Shown: positions 5,147 to 12,584 of the stretch, piece after piece
How positions within the stretch are numbered: the first letter of the stretch is position 1
How the letters are laid out: each line of letters starts with the position of its first letter
Origin: a virus
IMG/VR virus record: IMGVR_UViG_3300043449_001239
Coordinates: 1 to 45,427 of that record
Length of the DNA stretch: 45,427 nucleotides
Direction: 5' to 3' (one strand)
The notes under the pieces: model-generated
Told to the model about the DNA's origin: nothing
Database searches by the model: none
Seen by the model: the letters and a program-made list of their open reading frames with translations, nothing else
Program-made: the position numbers and the translations under genes

Positions 5147-7155
5147 CTAAACCTCCCGGTCACGCGATCGTAGTAGAGGGATACGGCACCGCCCGCGCGA
5201 CCAACTTCACGGAACCGTACTTTTTGGATGTGGACGTCGGAGCGTCCTGTCGTGTCGGCTTCATCGCGCCACACCGACAGCCCGTTGTCCGCCTTCGCGT
5301 ACCACTCGCTCGCGCCCTTGACGTCGTTCAGCGTAATCACCGGTTTCGGCTGTCCCGGGATGCGGTGGTACTTCGCTGGGTGCGCCACAATGAGCACATG
5401 GATCTGCGCCTGGCGCGCGAGCCAGCGGATCTTCGTCAACGCGTTCCCGATGAATTCGTCTTCGCGCATTTCCTTTGGTCGCGAGATGTCGAGTTCGTTC
5501 CACGGGTCGATGATGAGCCCGTCGAGGTCGTTGATCTGGGAAGCAATCTGGATAATCCGGTCGAGCGAGAATCTGTCCGCCGACGGCTGAATCAGGTGGA
5601 AGTGCTCGATCACCCACTCAAGGTGCTGGTCACGTTCGGCGACGGTCATACGCGGATGCGGCCCCTGGCGGAACGGCTTGTCGGCGTGAATCTCCATCAG
5701 TCCGGCGGCATACCGCGACGCCGGGAGATTTTCAGCACTGAAAGCCGCCCAACGCCAATTTTGGGTAGCCGCGAGGTTTACCATGAGGTTGTCAGCCCAA
5801 GAGCTGTTGTGCGTGGGGATGAATGCTTTTGAGCACAAGTAGAGATGCGATTGAGAATCGACTTTAATGCACCGCACCGGCACTGAAGGAACTGGATCAC
5901 ACGCGGTAATGCGTCGACATCCAAGGCGCGGAGTTGAAGTAACAGTGCGGACAGACTTACGTTCTAGAGCAAACACGGAGGCGTCAGGAGTAAACGTGAC
6001 CCGATACTTCGCTCCGCAGTCTTTTCCGCGAAGCATGGCGCGGCCTGTGATGATCTTCGGAATCCACCCGAGCGAGGCAACGAGTTCGGCAACGTTGTCA
6101 GCCAATCGTGGAATAATGGTTGTGAATTCACAGCGCCCGTACGGAGTGATGTATCCGTCTGTGTCCATGAGCCCCTTTAGGAGCTCTAGCCTTTGTTCGC
6201 GCGATGAGCGGAGATACACGGAAGGGATGTGTTTGTTTCCGAGAACTCCAAGAGTTCGTAGCTTGGCATGTAAGCTTGCCTGCGTCTTAGTCAGGCCGTA
6301 TCCCGCAACCCCAATCCCGTATGTTGCGGCTAATCCCTTGCCAAAGGACTTTCTAGGGGTAGTTGAGATCCCGCATTTTCGGATTGAATCCAATACGCCT
6401 TCATCGGCAGTTGTAATCGCCCCAGAGTTCGTATGCCCATCGCCAATCCATGCTCCGAGAACATACGGCGGAATTATGAATTCAGCTTCACGGCAATGAA
6501 TAGGCTTTGCCGTGACAATCGAATGATTCCGCCGCTTTCCATGCTCCGAAGTGAGGGTTAAATGGATATCTTTGGTGGATCGAGTTTTTGGCGGCGTTCG
6601 CTTATGTGTTTGGTCGGTGCCGCGCTGGCGCAGATACGGGAGTCGATTTTTAGCTTTAGCGTTCCTCACGCTGAGCCGCGCGCGGTAGTCCCAAGTAACC
6701 CATTGATGATCGCCGTCGGCAACAATTTGTGTTCCGTCTGAAAACGTCAGTTGAAAGCACTCGTGGCCATGCATCACTTCCGTTGCTCTGATTACCGTGC
6801 ATGGCAACCCTGATTCATCAAACACCACGTCTCCAGGCTGAATATCGCCCATCGTGGTCCACCCGTCAGGCGTTGGGATTGGCGTGTCTAGTGCCAGCGC
6901 TTTCCCGTGGCCGGGGATGCCCGTAATGACCGTGAGTTCGCCTTTACGAATAGTCCAGTGCTCGTCGAGTGTCGGCCAGCCGGTCGGCATCCCCTTGCGG
7001 TAACCGTTGATGTAGAAGTCGTCGATCTCGGCGCGTAGGGTCTCGGGGTCCACAAGCTCGCCGGGCCGAAGGTCGCCGAGCAGTTCGGGGTCCACGTAGT
7101 CGCCGGACTTGGACAGCGAGACGTAGGCGTTCCAGTCGATGTTCGTATTTCTCAT
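5143..7155 (-). CDS. DnaB-family replicative helicase interrupted by an intein
   Basis: A 670-residue precursor. Residues 1-85 and 451-670 form a RecA-fold helicase: Walker A GIPGHGK at 79-85 completed by Ser-Ser after the intein, Walker B-like DLDGLIIDPWNELD, IHVLIVAHPAK, DVKGASEWYAKADNG and a final IQKVRFREVGRAGG. This resembles the helicase half of phage primase-helicases and DnaB. There is no primase domain, so the mature protein is only about 305 residues. It would unwind DNA at the fork after intein removal. The ATG at 7155 overlaps the upstream stop (ATGA); a GTG at 7167 would add four residues. Confidence 0.85.
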   Translation of the reverse strand: MRNTNIDWNAYVSLSKSGDYVDPELLGDLRPGELVDPETLRAEIDDFYINGYRKGMPTGWPTLDEHWTIRKGELTVITGIPGHGKALALDTPIPTPDGWTTMGDIQPGDVVFDESGLPCTVIRATEVMHGHECFQLTFSDGTQIVADGDHQWVTWDYRARLSVRNAKAKNRLPYLRQRGTDQTHKRTPPKTRSTKDIHLTLTSEHGKRRNHSIVTAKPIHCREAEFIIPPYVLGAWIGDGHTNSGAITTADEGVLDSIRKCGISTTPRKSFGKGLAATYGIGVAGYGLTKTQASLHAKLRTLGVLGNKHIPSVYLRSSREQRLELLKGLMDTDGYITPYGRCEFTTIIPRLADNVAELVASLGWIPKIITGRAMLRGKDCGAKYRVTFTPDASVFALERKSVRTVTSTPRLGCRRITACDPVPSVPVRCIKVDSQSHLYLCSKAFIPTHNSSWADNLMVNLAATQNWRWAAFSAENLPASRYAAGLMEIHADKPFRQGPHPRMTVAERDQHLEWVIEHFHLIQPSADRFSLDRIIQIASQINDLDGLIIDPWNELDISRPKEMREDEFIGNALTKIRWLARQAQIHVLIVAHPAKYHRIPGQPKPVITLNDVKGASEWYAKADNGLSVWRDEADTTGRSDVHIQKVRFREVGRAGGAVSLYYDRVTGRFR
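5806..6900 (-). other. Intein with LAGLIDADG endonuclease, class 3 type
   Basis: A 365-residue insertion between the Lys and Ser of the helicase Walker A motif. It starts ALALDTPIPTPDGWTTMGDI (block A, with Ala in place of Cys1) and ends AFIPTHN before Ser+1. Block B has DGDHQW (His150, Trp152 of the precursor), block F has VRCIKVD (Cys429), and block G has PTHN (Thr448, Asn450). Trp-Cys-Thr at these places with a non-nucleophilic residue 1 is the signature of class 3 inteins. Two dodecapeptides, LGAWIGDG and LLKGLMDTDG, mark a LAGLIDADG homing endonuclease. Confidence 0.9.
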
Positions 7156-7577
7156 GCGAATTTCCACTCAATCCACATTCCAGAATCCGACCTAAACCAT
7201 TCATTCTTCATGACATCGGCGATAATCGATTCCCGCTTGGCCGGTGGACCGCGCATGATGACGTCCGCCTGCTCGTCGGTGCCGTACACCAAAACCGTCC
7301 AAATGGCCTCTAGGCGCGCGTTCTTGCCCTTCGAGGCTATCCGGGCGGCTACGGCGGTTGTGTGCGCGCTACGGGCCGTCTGGAACGCTTGGTAGCCGGT
7401 TACAGGCGGCTTTGGTATGCCGCGCCACAGGGCTTCGAGGAAAACGTGCAGGTTCTCCTCGGCCTCCCATGCGGCAATCTCGGCCGCGCAGCCTTCGGCC
7501 TGGATCGCGGCGCGCTCGTCGGCGTCAACCTGCCGGTCGTCGAGGTCGACGAGAAGGCGGTAGATTTCGGCTTTCAT
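7152..7577 (-). CDS. Hypothetical helical protein, 141 residues
   Basis: Mostly helical (MKAEIYRLLVDLDDRQVDAD, AAIQAEGCAAEIAAWEAEEN, GYQAFQTARSAHTTAVAARI). It starts and ends in ATGA overlaps with its neighbours, directly upstream of the helicase. Position suggests a replication-associated role such as a loader partner, but no family was recognised. Confidence 0.65.
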   Translation of the reverse strand: MKAEIYRLLVDLDDRQVDADERAAIQAEGCAAEIAAWEAEENLHVFLEALWRGIPKPPVTGYQAFQTARSAHTTAVAARIASKGKNARLEAIWTVLVYGTDEQADVIMRGPPAKRESIIADVMKNEWFRSDSGMWIEWKFA

Positions 7578-7759
7578 TGCGCTGCGTCCACCCAGATTTG
7601 GCAGGCAGCGATGAACACTTCAACGCGGGCGATGGCGTCCGGACCGCCGCGAGCAGTTCGCCGAAAGCCTGCCGAAGAATCCCACGGGCGCATTTCGCAC
7701 TCGCAGCAATCGCCTTCGTAGGTGCGGTCGCATTTGTTGTCGCAGTTCGCGCAGATCAT
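7574..7759 (-). CDS. Cys-rich zinc-binding protein, paralogue A
   Basis: A 61-residue protein starting MICANCDNKCDRTYEGDCCE, followed by CEMRPWDSS. It is clearly related to the gene at 10222-10410, which starts MTCESCEATCDRPRGECCEC then RMKPFQSS. The Cys spacing predicts a small metal-binding fold. The start at 7759 overlaps the upstream stop (ATGA). Confidence 0.6.
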   Translation of the reverse strand: MICANCDNKCDRTYEGDCCECEMRPWDSSAGFRRTARGGPDAIARVEVFIAACQIWVDAAQ

Positions 7760-7962
7760 AGACTTTCTTCTGTCTGAGAGAGATAGCACCCTTCACAAAC
7801 GTCAACGAAGCCGCCGTCGCATTCACGGCATTGCTCCATTTCGTCCAAGTCATCGCATCGCGACCGACCAAGGTATCTGCCTCTCTCTTGGCCGCCGAAC
7901 GAAAACCAAACATGGCCTGTCCCGCCGCATTCGCCGCAGGGCACGCATTCGCATTTATACAT
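7756..7962 (-). CDS. DnaJ-type Cys-rich protein
   Basis: A 68-residue protein with CGECGGTGHVWFSF and CRECDGGFVDVCEGC, the CxxCxGxG-like pattern of DnaJ zinc centres. The start MYKCECVPC at 7962 is preceded by GGAG about ten bases upstream and follows a small membrane gene. Confidence 0.6.
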   Translation of the reverse strand: MYKCECVPCGECGGTGHVWFSFGGQERGRYLGRSRCDDLDEMEQCRECDGGFVDVCEGCYLSQTEESL

Positions 7963-7970
7963 GTTAGGGG

Positions 7971-8120
7971 CTACTCCAGCCAGACCGTGAGACCCACGGT
8001 CCCGGCGATGATGATCGTCCACAAAAGCACCGCGAGAATGTCGCCGGTGCGAGAAGGGCGCGGCTCGAGTTCGTCGAAGTCGTGCCAGCAGGGCTCGGGG
8101 TCTTCATCGTGGCGCTTCAT
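7971..8120 (-). CDS. Small membrane protein, paralogue A
   Basis: A 49-residue product with PEPCWHDFDELEPRPSR then GDILAVLLWTIIIAGTVGLT, a single C-terminal transmembrane helix. It is strongly similar to the gene at 11014-11178. GGAGG lies six bases upstream of the ATG. A conserved soluble head on one membrane anchor suggests an inner-membrane-tethered accessory factor; the role is unknown. Confidence 0.65.
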   Translation of the reverse strand: MKRHDEDPEPCWHDFDELEPRPSRTGDILAVLLWTIIIAGTVGLTVWLE

Positions 8121-8232
8121 GCGGCCTCCAGAAGTTCGAGCACGCACATGTTGTCGTCGTGTCGATGCGCTCCAGCGCCGAGAGCATGGCGTTGCGGGAC
8201 GCGAGAAAGTCGCAAAGCGTTTGTTTGTTCAT
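8104..8232 (-). CDS. Possible small protein, 42 residues
   Basis: A frame starting MNKQTLCDFLASRNAMLSAL, then ERIDTTTTCACSN. It has AAAGGAAAGG upstream and overlaps the start of the membrane gene by 17 bases. Its N-terminal half looks like a genuine helix. The overlap is longer than is usual here, so the 3' part may be frameshifted or the gene spurious. Confidence 0.4.
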   Translation of the reverse strand: MNKQTLCDFLASRNAMLSALERIDTTTTCACSNFWRPHEAPR

Positions 8233-8256
8233 GTTTTCCTTTCCTTTCAGTTCCTT

Positions 8257-8529
8257 TCAGCATACGGGTATCAGCGGGCGCTGGGACGGCAGTTGCTGTA
8301 CAACTTCATCGGTCCAGCGCTCGCCTCGCAGCCAGGTTGCCGGCAGCGGTATGAACTGCCGTTGCCGGTCGAGCCACAGCGTCTTTTTCTGCGTCTTCAC
8401 CGCCGCGAGGAGTTCGCCGAAAAGCTCCTCGTCGGGGTTGATCTGCGTCCACGCCTTGAGCGCATCTTTGCGGGCTTCGTGACGCGGGTATTCGGAATAC
8501 CAGACGGCGAACATTTCGGCGCTTGTCAT
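8257..8529 (-). CDS. Replication-initiation / helicase-loader-like C-terminal domain protein
   Basis: A 90-residue protein with FAVWYSEYPRHEARKDALKA, WTQINPDEELFGELLAAV and QRQFIPLPATWLRGERWTDE. This is the conserved tail of many phage replisome-organiser proteins, where PxxxxKxxAxxAW and F(I/V)PxPxTWLxxxRWxDE recur. Here it stands alone. It probably helps recruit the helicase encoded downstream. ATGA overlap with the HNH gene. Confidence 0.65.
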   Translation of the reverse strand: MTSAEMFAVWYSEYPRHEARKDALKAWTQINPDEELFGELLAAVKTQKKTLWLDRQRQFIPLPATWLRGERWTDEVVQQLPSQRPLIPVC

Positions 8530-8933
8530 GCCCGCACCGCCGCTTTCTGTTCAAGTGATTCTCTTAGCGCGTCGAATTCTTTCGGTGACAGTTCATTGAC
8601 CAGAAATGCAAACTGGAGAATGTCCCGGAGTCCGAAGCGACGAAATGTGTCGCCTAGGCATAGCAACGACCAAAAATACTCGTCGCAGCCCTTAGTCAGG
8701 CGGGACGCGCCTTCATGACACGTTTCGCAAAGAGTTCGTAAGCCAAAGTCCGGAGTTGCCCATGGACAGCCATCTGCGTAGAACAGGTGATGCACGTTCA
8801 AGGTCTCACCGGTCTCTCCGCACTGGAGACACTTCCACCTATCCCGGTCCATGATTTCCAGACGTTTCTTTTGCCATCGCGGATCACGTAGCATTTCGCG
8901 ATATTTGTTGGCCCGGTTTTCGTAGTTGTTCAT
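8526..8933 (-). CDS. HNH endonuclease
   Basis: A 135-residue protein with DRDRWKCLQCGETGETLNVH followed by H and LFYADG, then LRTLCETCHEG. This is a complete HNH arrangement: CxxC zinc pair, the His-His catalytic core and the LCxxCH second pair. It may be a free-standing homing or nicking endonuclease. GAGG lies upstream of the ATG, and it follows a 480-base gene-free stretch. Confidence 0.8.
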   Translation of the reverse strand: MNNYENRANKYREMLRDPRWQKKRLEIMDRDRWKCLQCGETGETLNVHHLFYADGCPWATPDFGLRTLCETCHEGASRLTKGCDEYFWSLLCLGDTFRRFGLRDILQFAFLVNELSPKEFDALRESLEQKAAVRA

Positions 8934-9415
8934 TTTGACAGTTCCTCTACTTCTGAGTTCCCCTGAACCAGTGTTCCGTTTTCACCGATTGCCCTGCCTG
9001 TCCCTGTATCCAATCCCACCCAACCGCAGCTCAGAGTTTAGCGGCGAGTAGCTTGACCCTGCGGCGCGCGACGTAGACGCTACCGGAAGGCTCCCAGTCT
9101 GCAAGCTGGGCCGTTTACAGAGACTCGAACAGGTTCACAGCGCAGGTACGTTTCAAAATCGACCGATGCCGCGTTTTTTTTGCGCGTCCACCCTGCGTTA
9201 GGACGCCCGAAGGTTCACGGACAAAGCAACCTTCGCCGGAAACCGGCCTACGTCAGAGAGAACGCGAAACTTTGAAACTTGGAGCCCTCAACGTTCGTTC
9301 CCTCCTCAACTGAAATTATGTAGGGGCGGTTCGGGCAACCCGTTGAGGTAGGCTGTCCTTCATGGCTGAAGTAAGCCCAACCGCACTTTCCTTGTCTCAA
9401 ATCCCGGCGTGCGTG
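8934..9415. other. Gene-free hairpin-rich stretch, candidate structured RNA
   Basis: No credible reading frame in about 480 bases inside an otherwise tightly packed operon. Perfect inverted repeats include CCCAG/CTGGG near 9093-9110, GCGTCC (9184-9189)/GGACGC (9201-9206), GAAGGTT (9209-9215)/AACCTTC (9228-9234), GCCGG (9235-9239)/CCGGC (9243-9247), and CCTCAACG (9286-9293)/CGTTGAGG (9341-9348) enclosing GGTT/AACC. I looked for tRNA and group I intron hallmarks and found none. It could be a non-coding RNA, an mRNA leader of the HNH gene, or an origin region. Confidence 0.45.
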
Positions 9416-10222
9416 TCAAGTGTGAAAAACGCGGGCGATGTGCCGTGACAGCGGCAGCGGAATTTTCGCGATCATCGCGGATGCTGCCTTGCGCGCGGGT
9501 GATTTGCTTCCGGTCGTGAGCGATATCCCATCGCTGAACCAATCGCCGCCTTGCTTCGTGCCGTTCTCCTCCGGATTCGTCCAGTGTCCAGCGGGCGCGT
9601 ACGGTACGCCTTTCATGCCGCCAGCGGCCGCAACGCGCGTAAAGTCTTGACCGCGTAGTTCGCGATTCGACCAGTTCATTCCGGGAGCCTTGACGCCTTC
9701 CACTGCGGCCGTCTTACCGGAGCCATCGAAACGGAAGCTTGGAAATTTCGCGCTCTTCGCAATCGGCATGAGCGCCGGCACATCACCCCAGAGATGGAAC
9801 GATCCGTAGTGCCACGCCGAGCGCCCGACCCACGGCTGCGCGCCGCGCACGTTTTCGACGATCAGCGGGCATCCAGCCTCGGCTGCGATTCTGAAGCATG
9901 CGTCGAACAGCTCTGTCAGCTTACGGACATCACGCGTCCCGTCGCGATACTCCGCCGCGATCTTCTTCGCGCGACTCCACGGCATTGCCATGTAGCTGTA
10001 CTCCTGGCACGGGGGGCTCGCCACGATCAGCGACGCGTGGCCCCGGAACTGCCGCCCGGTAAGCGTGCGAACATCTTGAAGAACAAGCTGTGATGGGTAG
10101 CGATGATTCCCGTACACATGGCGCTCGATGTCGAATCCCACTACATCCCAGCCTTCGGCGAGCAATCCTTCGGACCATCCGCCGAGGCCGCAGAACAAGT
10201 CAATCGCGAGAGGCTTCATCAT
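9416..10222 (-). CDS. DNA (cytosine-5) methyltransferase
   Basis: A protein of about 267 residues with AdoMet motif I LAIDLFCGLGGWSEGL, motif IV ASPPCQEYS (the catalytic Cys of PCQ), motif VI LIVENVRG, and a C-terminal IPLPLSRHIARVF resembling motif X. It is short for the family, and no clear motif VIII or large target-recognition domain was seen. It would methylate cytosine, perhaps protecting phage DNA from host restriction. The start at 10222 or 10219 follows a TGATG overlap with the Cys-rich gene upstream. Confidence 0.85.
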   Translation of the reverse strand: MMKPLAIDLFCGLGGWSEGLLAEGWDVVGFDIERHVYGNHRYPSQLVLQDVRTLTGRQFRGHASLIVASPPCQEYSYMAMPWSRAKKIAAEYRDGTRDVRKLTELFDACFRIAAEAGCPLIVENVRGAQPWVGRSAWHYGSFHLWGDVPALMPIAKSAKFPSFRFDGSGKTAAVEGVKAPGMNWSNRELRGQDFTRVAAAGGMKGVPYAPAGHWTNPEENGTKQGGDWFSDGISLTTGSKSPARKAASAMIAKIPLPLSRHIARVFHT

Positions 10223-10410
10223 CAGTTCCACGCATCGCCGGGCTCGCCGCCGTTGCACTCGACGCACACGCAGTCGGTCTGATGGCGCTCCGACGCGCGC
10301 TCGGCGCACAGGTCGCAGAACGTGTCGGACGACTGGAACGGCTTCATGCGGCACTCGCAGCACTCGCCGCGTGGCCGGTCACATGTGGCTTCGCAGCTTT
10401 CGCAGGTCAT
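10222..10410 (-). CDS. Cys-rich zinc-binding protein, paralogue B
   Basis: A 62-residue protein with paired cysteines throughout (MTCESCEATCDRPRGECCEC, then FCDLCAERAS, CVCVECNGG). Its N-terminus is paralogous to the gene at 7574-7759. The start at 10410 follows GGAGTAGCGCC. Probably a small zinc protein; role unknown. Confidence 0.65.
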   Translation of the reverse strand: MTCESCEATCDRPRGECCECRMKPFQSSDTFCDLCAERASERHQTDCVCVECNGGEPGDAWN

Positions 10411-10415
10411 TGGCG

Positions 10416-11009
10416 CTACTCCTTTTTGAACGTATCGCTGGGCCACAAGGCTTGCATGCTCAGGTCACGTTCGGCGGTGCTGAAGCCATAGTCGCAATCC
10501 TCTAGCCCAGCACCAACGCCGTATCCTGACCACCCATGCCAAACCACGCCATTCGGCTGCGCTAACCTGGCGTACTGGTAGTGGTTGTCTTCGATCTGGA
10601 AGAACACCTCTAGCCGCCATCCATCAACCTCGAAAACACAGCATTCTCCCAAATCTTTAAAGTAGTCGTGATTCAAGTAAGACTTGCCGTCATAATCGAC
10701 AACAGCCTCGGGCGGCGCTCCCTTCAGGAAAGCTAATGGGTCTAAGCGCTCAGGGCCTCGACAGAGACTCACGCAACTTTGCTTGTAGAGCGCCACATAG
10801 ATAGGCCCATCGCCGAGCACGACATGCCCGCTCGGCCACTCCTGACGCTTGAGTAATTCATCCTTACCGCCTGCAAGCAACGCGGCAAATCCGGGCCACA
10901 TGCCGGGAGTCCCGAAAACGTCACCGTCTGGGCTGATTGTCGCGTCGCTACGTTCAGCGATTCGCGATCCATTTCGATAGGCGTATCCGCCGTAGTCGCT
11001 ATAAGACAT
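10416..11009 (-). CDS. Hypothetical protein, 197 residues
   Basis: It starts MSYSDYGGYAYRNGSRIAER after a GGAG site and contains PDGDVFGTPGMWPGFAALLA, VLGDGPIYVALYKQ and WRLEVFFQIEDNHYQYARLA. It looks like a folded soluble protein with immunity-like or phage-specific character, but I recognise no family. It lies between the two members of the paralogous membrane/Cys-rich set. Confidence 0.65.
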   Translation of the reverse strand: MSYSDYGGYAYRNGSRIAERSDATISPDGDVFGTPGMWPGFAALLAGGKDELLKRQEWPSGHVVLGDGPIYVALYKQSCVSLCRGPERLDPLAFLKGAPPEAVVDYDGKSYLNHDYFKDLGECCVFEVDGWRLEVFFQIEDNHYQYARLAQPNGVVWHGWSGYGVGAGLEDCDYGFSTAERDLSMQALWPSDTFKKE

Positions 11010-11013
11010 GGCG

Positions 11014-11178
11014 CTACTCCACAAGGAACGTGAGTCCCACGGTCCCGGCAATGATGATCGTCCACAGGAGCACCGCGAGGATATCGCCGGCGCGTGACGG
11101 GCGCGCTTCGAGTTCGTCGAAGTCGTGCCAGCAGGGTTCGGGCTCTTGCATTTGGCGATGTCGGCGTTGTTGGCTCAT
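11014..11178 (-). CDS. Small membrane protein, paralogue B
   Basis: A 54-residue product with PEPCWHDFDELEARPSR and GDILAVLLWTIIIAGTVGLT, nearly the same as the gene at 7971-8120. The start at 11178 has GGAGG upstream and an ATGA overlap with the preceding Cys-rich gene. Two copies in one operon indicate a segmental duplication. Confidence 0.65.
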   Translation of the reverse strand: MSQQRRHRQMQEPEPCWHDFDELEARPSRAGDILAVLLWTIIIAGTVGLTFLVE

Positions 11179-11339
11179 TGTTCCTCCGGTTCGTTTTCGT
11201 CGCACCATGGCGCGTGTCCGATTTCTCCGCAGCGGGTGCAGACCGCTTGCTGGCATGCGAGCCGATTGCACTCGCGGCATTCGGCGAAGATGCTAACGGC
11301 GTGGTCGCATTGGGCAACGGGCGCGATTGTCGTTGGCAT
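11175..11339 (-). CDS. Small Cys-rich protein, 54 residues
   Basis: A frame starting MPTTIAPVAQCDHAVSIFAE, then CRECNRLACQQAVCTRCGEI and PWCDE. Three CxxC-like pairs suggest zinc binding. AGGAGG lies about 10 bases before the ATG, and the 3' end contains the GGAGG of the next gene and the ATGA overlap. Confidence 0.6.
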   Translation of the reverse strand: MPTTIAPVAQCDHAVSIFAECRECNRLACQQAVCTRCGEIGHAPWCDENEPEEQ

Positions 11340-11342
11340 GTG

Positions 11343-11579
11343 TCAGTCCTCCTGCGGTTGAAACGTGTTGAACGGGCACCAGCCCGCGTGGAAGTCCGTT
11401 GATCGCGCGTAGCACTCTTCGCACCGTCCGGGATCTTCCACGATCATGACGTTGGCGCCGATTCGCAGGAAGTCCGCCGCGTCGGCAGTCACGCACAGAG
11501 TGACGGTCCCGAGTCCGGTATCCGGATCAACGTCGGTGATGCCGATGGTGCCATGGATGCCGTGAGGGTATGTGGTCAT
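11343..11579 (-). CDS. Hypothetical protein, 78 residues
   Basis: It contains GTIGITDVDPDTGLGTVTLC and RCEECYARSTDFHAGWCPFN. The beta-rich first half and Cys pairs are visible, but no family is recognised. ATGA overlap with the gene upstream. Confidence 0.6.
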   Translation of the reverse strand: MTTYPHGIHGTIGITDVDPDTGLGTVTLCVTADAADFLRIGANVMIVEDPGRCEECYARSTDFHAGWCPFNTFQPQED

Positions 11580-11779
11580 TTCTTGCCGCCTTTGTGGTCG
11601 AACGGTAGGGGCTGTCCTTCCAGGTGGCTGATAGCGTTCTCGACCGCGACTATGGCCGCGCCGATGAACGATGACGAGATGCTGCGGTAAGGGCCGTCCT
11701 TATCGTCGATGTCGCGCTGGGTGTCGGCGAGCACGGCGAGCACGGCCTGTAGAGTTTTGGCGTTGGTTTCGTAGGTCAT
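11576..11779 (-). CDS. Hypothetical helical protein, 67 residues
   Basis: It starts MTYETNAKTLQAVLAVLADT and ends HLEGQPLPFDHKGGKK. The start at 11779 has GGAGGAAAACGCT upstream and overlaps the preceding stop (ATGA). No family recognised. Confidence 0.6.
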   Translation of the reverse strand: MTYETNAKTLQAVLAVLADTQRDIDDKDGPYRSISSSFIGAAIVAVENAISHLEGQPLPFDHKGGKK

Positions 11780-12324
11780 AGCGTTTTCCTCCTGTTGTTG
11801 AGTCGTTCGGTGCAAGGGCCGCAGGGCGCAAATCCGCCGCCGCCTGATTCCATGGTGCACACGCAGCATGCAAGCTCATTCCATTGCGCGGTATCGCACG
11901 CGTGGGAGCACGTGGGGCACGGGACCAGGTGCCGCTTGGAGCATGCCGGATCGTTGCAGTTCCAGCGGGCGCAGATCGCATCCCATTGCACTTTATAGAA
12001 TGCGGGCGGCGCTTCCGGTGTGGGGATCGCGTTTAGGAGCCGGATTATTTCCGGCGAGCCGAGAATGCCGTCTAGAGTTCCGGCACCGCGCGCCCGCATG
12101 TCGCTCCCCGGAGTTCCGGCAGCAATGCCCATCGGCGCGTTGTGGAGCGCGTGCTTTGTGGCGTGCGTGAGCCTATCCCACGTTTGCCAATGCCGTTCGC
12201 CGTCGACGGCGGACAGGGCCTCAGCGGCGCGTGCCACGTGGCCCAGGACGGCTTCGGCGATGGGGCCGGACGGCGGGCCGTAGATGGAGCGCAGGACGGT
12301 GTAGGCGCGCTTGTGGCCGTTCAC
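11776..12324 (-). CDS. Hypothetical protein with C-terminal zinc-binding cysteines
   Basis: A 182-residue protein. The N-terminal half is helical (AIAEAVLGHVARAAEALSAV-type text), and the C-terminal half is Cys-rich (ARWNCNDPACSKRHLVPCPT, CSHACDTAQWNELACCVC, FAPCGPCTERL). Probably zinc-stabilised. It is coupled to both neighbours by ATGA. Confidence 0.6.
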   Translation of the reverse strand: MNGHKRAYTVLRSIYGPPSGPIAEAVLGHVARAAEALSAVDGERHWQTWDRLTHATKHALHNAPMGIAAGTPGSDMRARGAGTLDGILGSPEIIRLLNAIPTPEAPPAFYKVQWDAICARWNCNDPACSKRHLVPCPTCSHACDTAQWNELACCVCTMESGGGGFAPCGPCTERLNNRRKTL

Positions 12325-12584
12325 GATGCGGCCTCCGTTGGGATGTAGCGGTCCGTTACTTCACCCTTGGCGCGGGAAAATTCGAGGCATTCGACGCCTT
12401 CGTCGTCCGCCGCCTCGCACCCGAGTTTCCACGCGCGGGCCAGGCTTTTCGATCCGCCGATGCATCGGATTTCGTCGTCGTCGGAGTCGACGACGGAGAC
12501 GGAGTAGTAGTCATCGGTGTTGCGGTCGGCTGCGGCGAGATCGTCTCGCCATACGTGGATTGCTGCGACGTGGTTGCTTCTCAT
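12321..12584 (-). CDS. Hypothetical protein, first gene of the long leftward operon
   Basis: An 87-residue acidic protein (DDYYSVSVVDSDDDEIRCIG). It starts after TAGGAGGACCGC, the best Shine-Dalgarno in the operon, and ends in an ATGA overlap. A TTGCTATGTAT sequence near 12656-12666 on this strand resembles the extended -10 of the repeated promoter block. Confidence 0.65.
   Translation of the reverse strand: MRSNHVAAIHVWRDDLAAADRNTDDYYSVSVVDSDDDEIRCIGGSKSLARAWKLGCEAADDEGVECLEFSRAKGEVTDRYIPTEAAS

Noticed and set aside
9090-9135. Possible tRNA (sequence resembling TTCGAGTC T-loop and a TGCAAG anticodon loop)
   Set aside because: The T-loop-like and anticodon-like parts are in the wrong order on either strand and no acceptor or T stem pairs.
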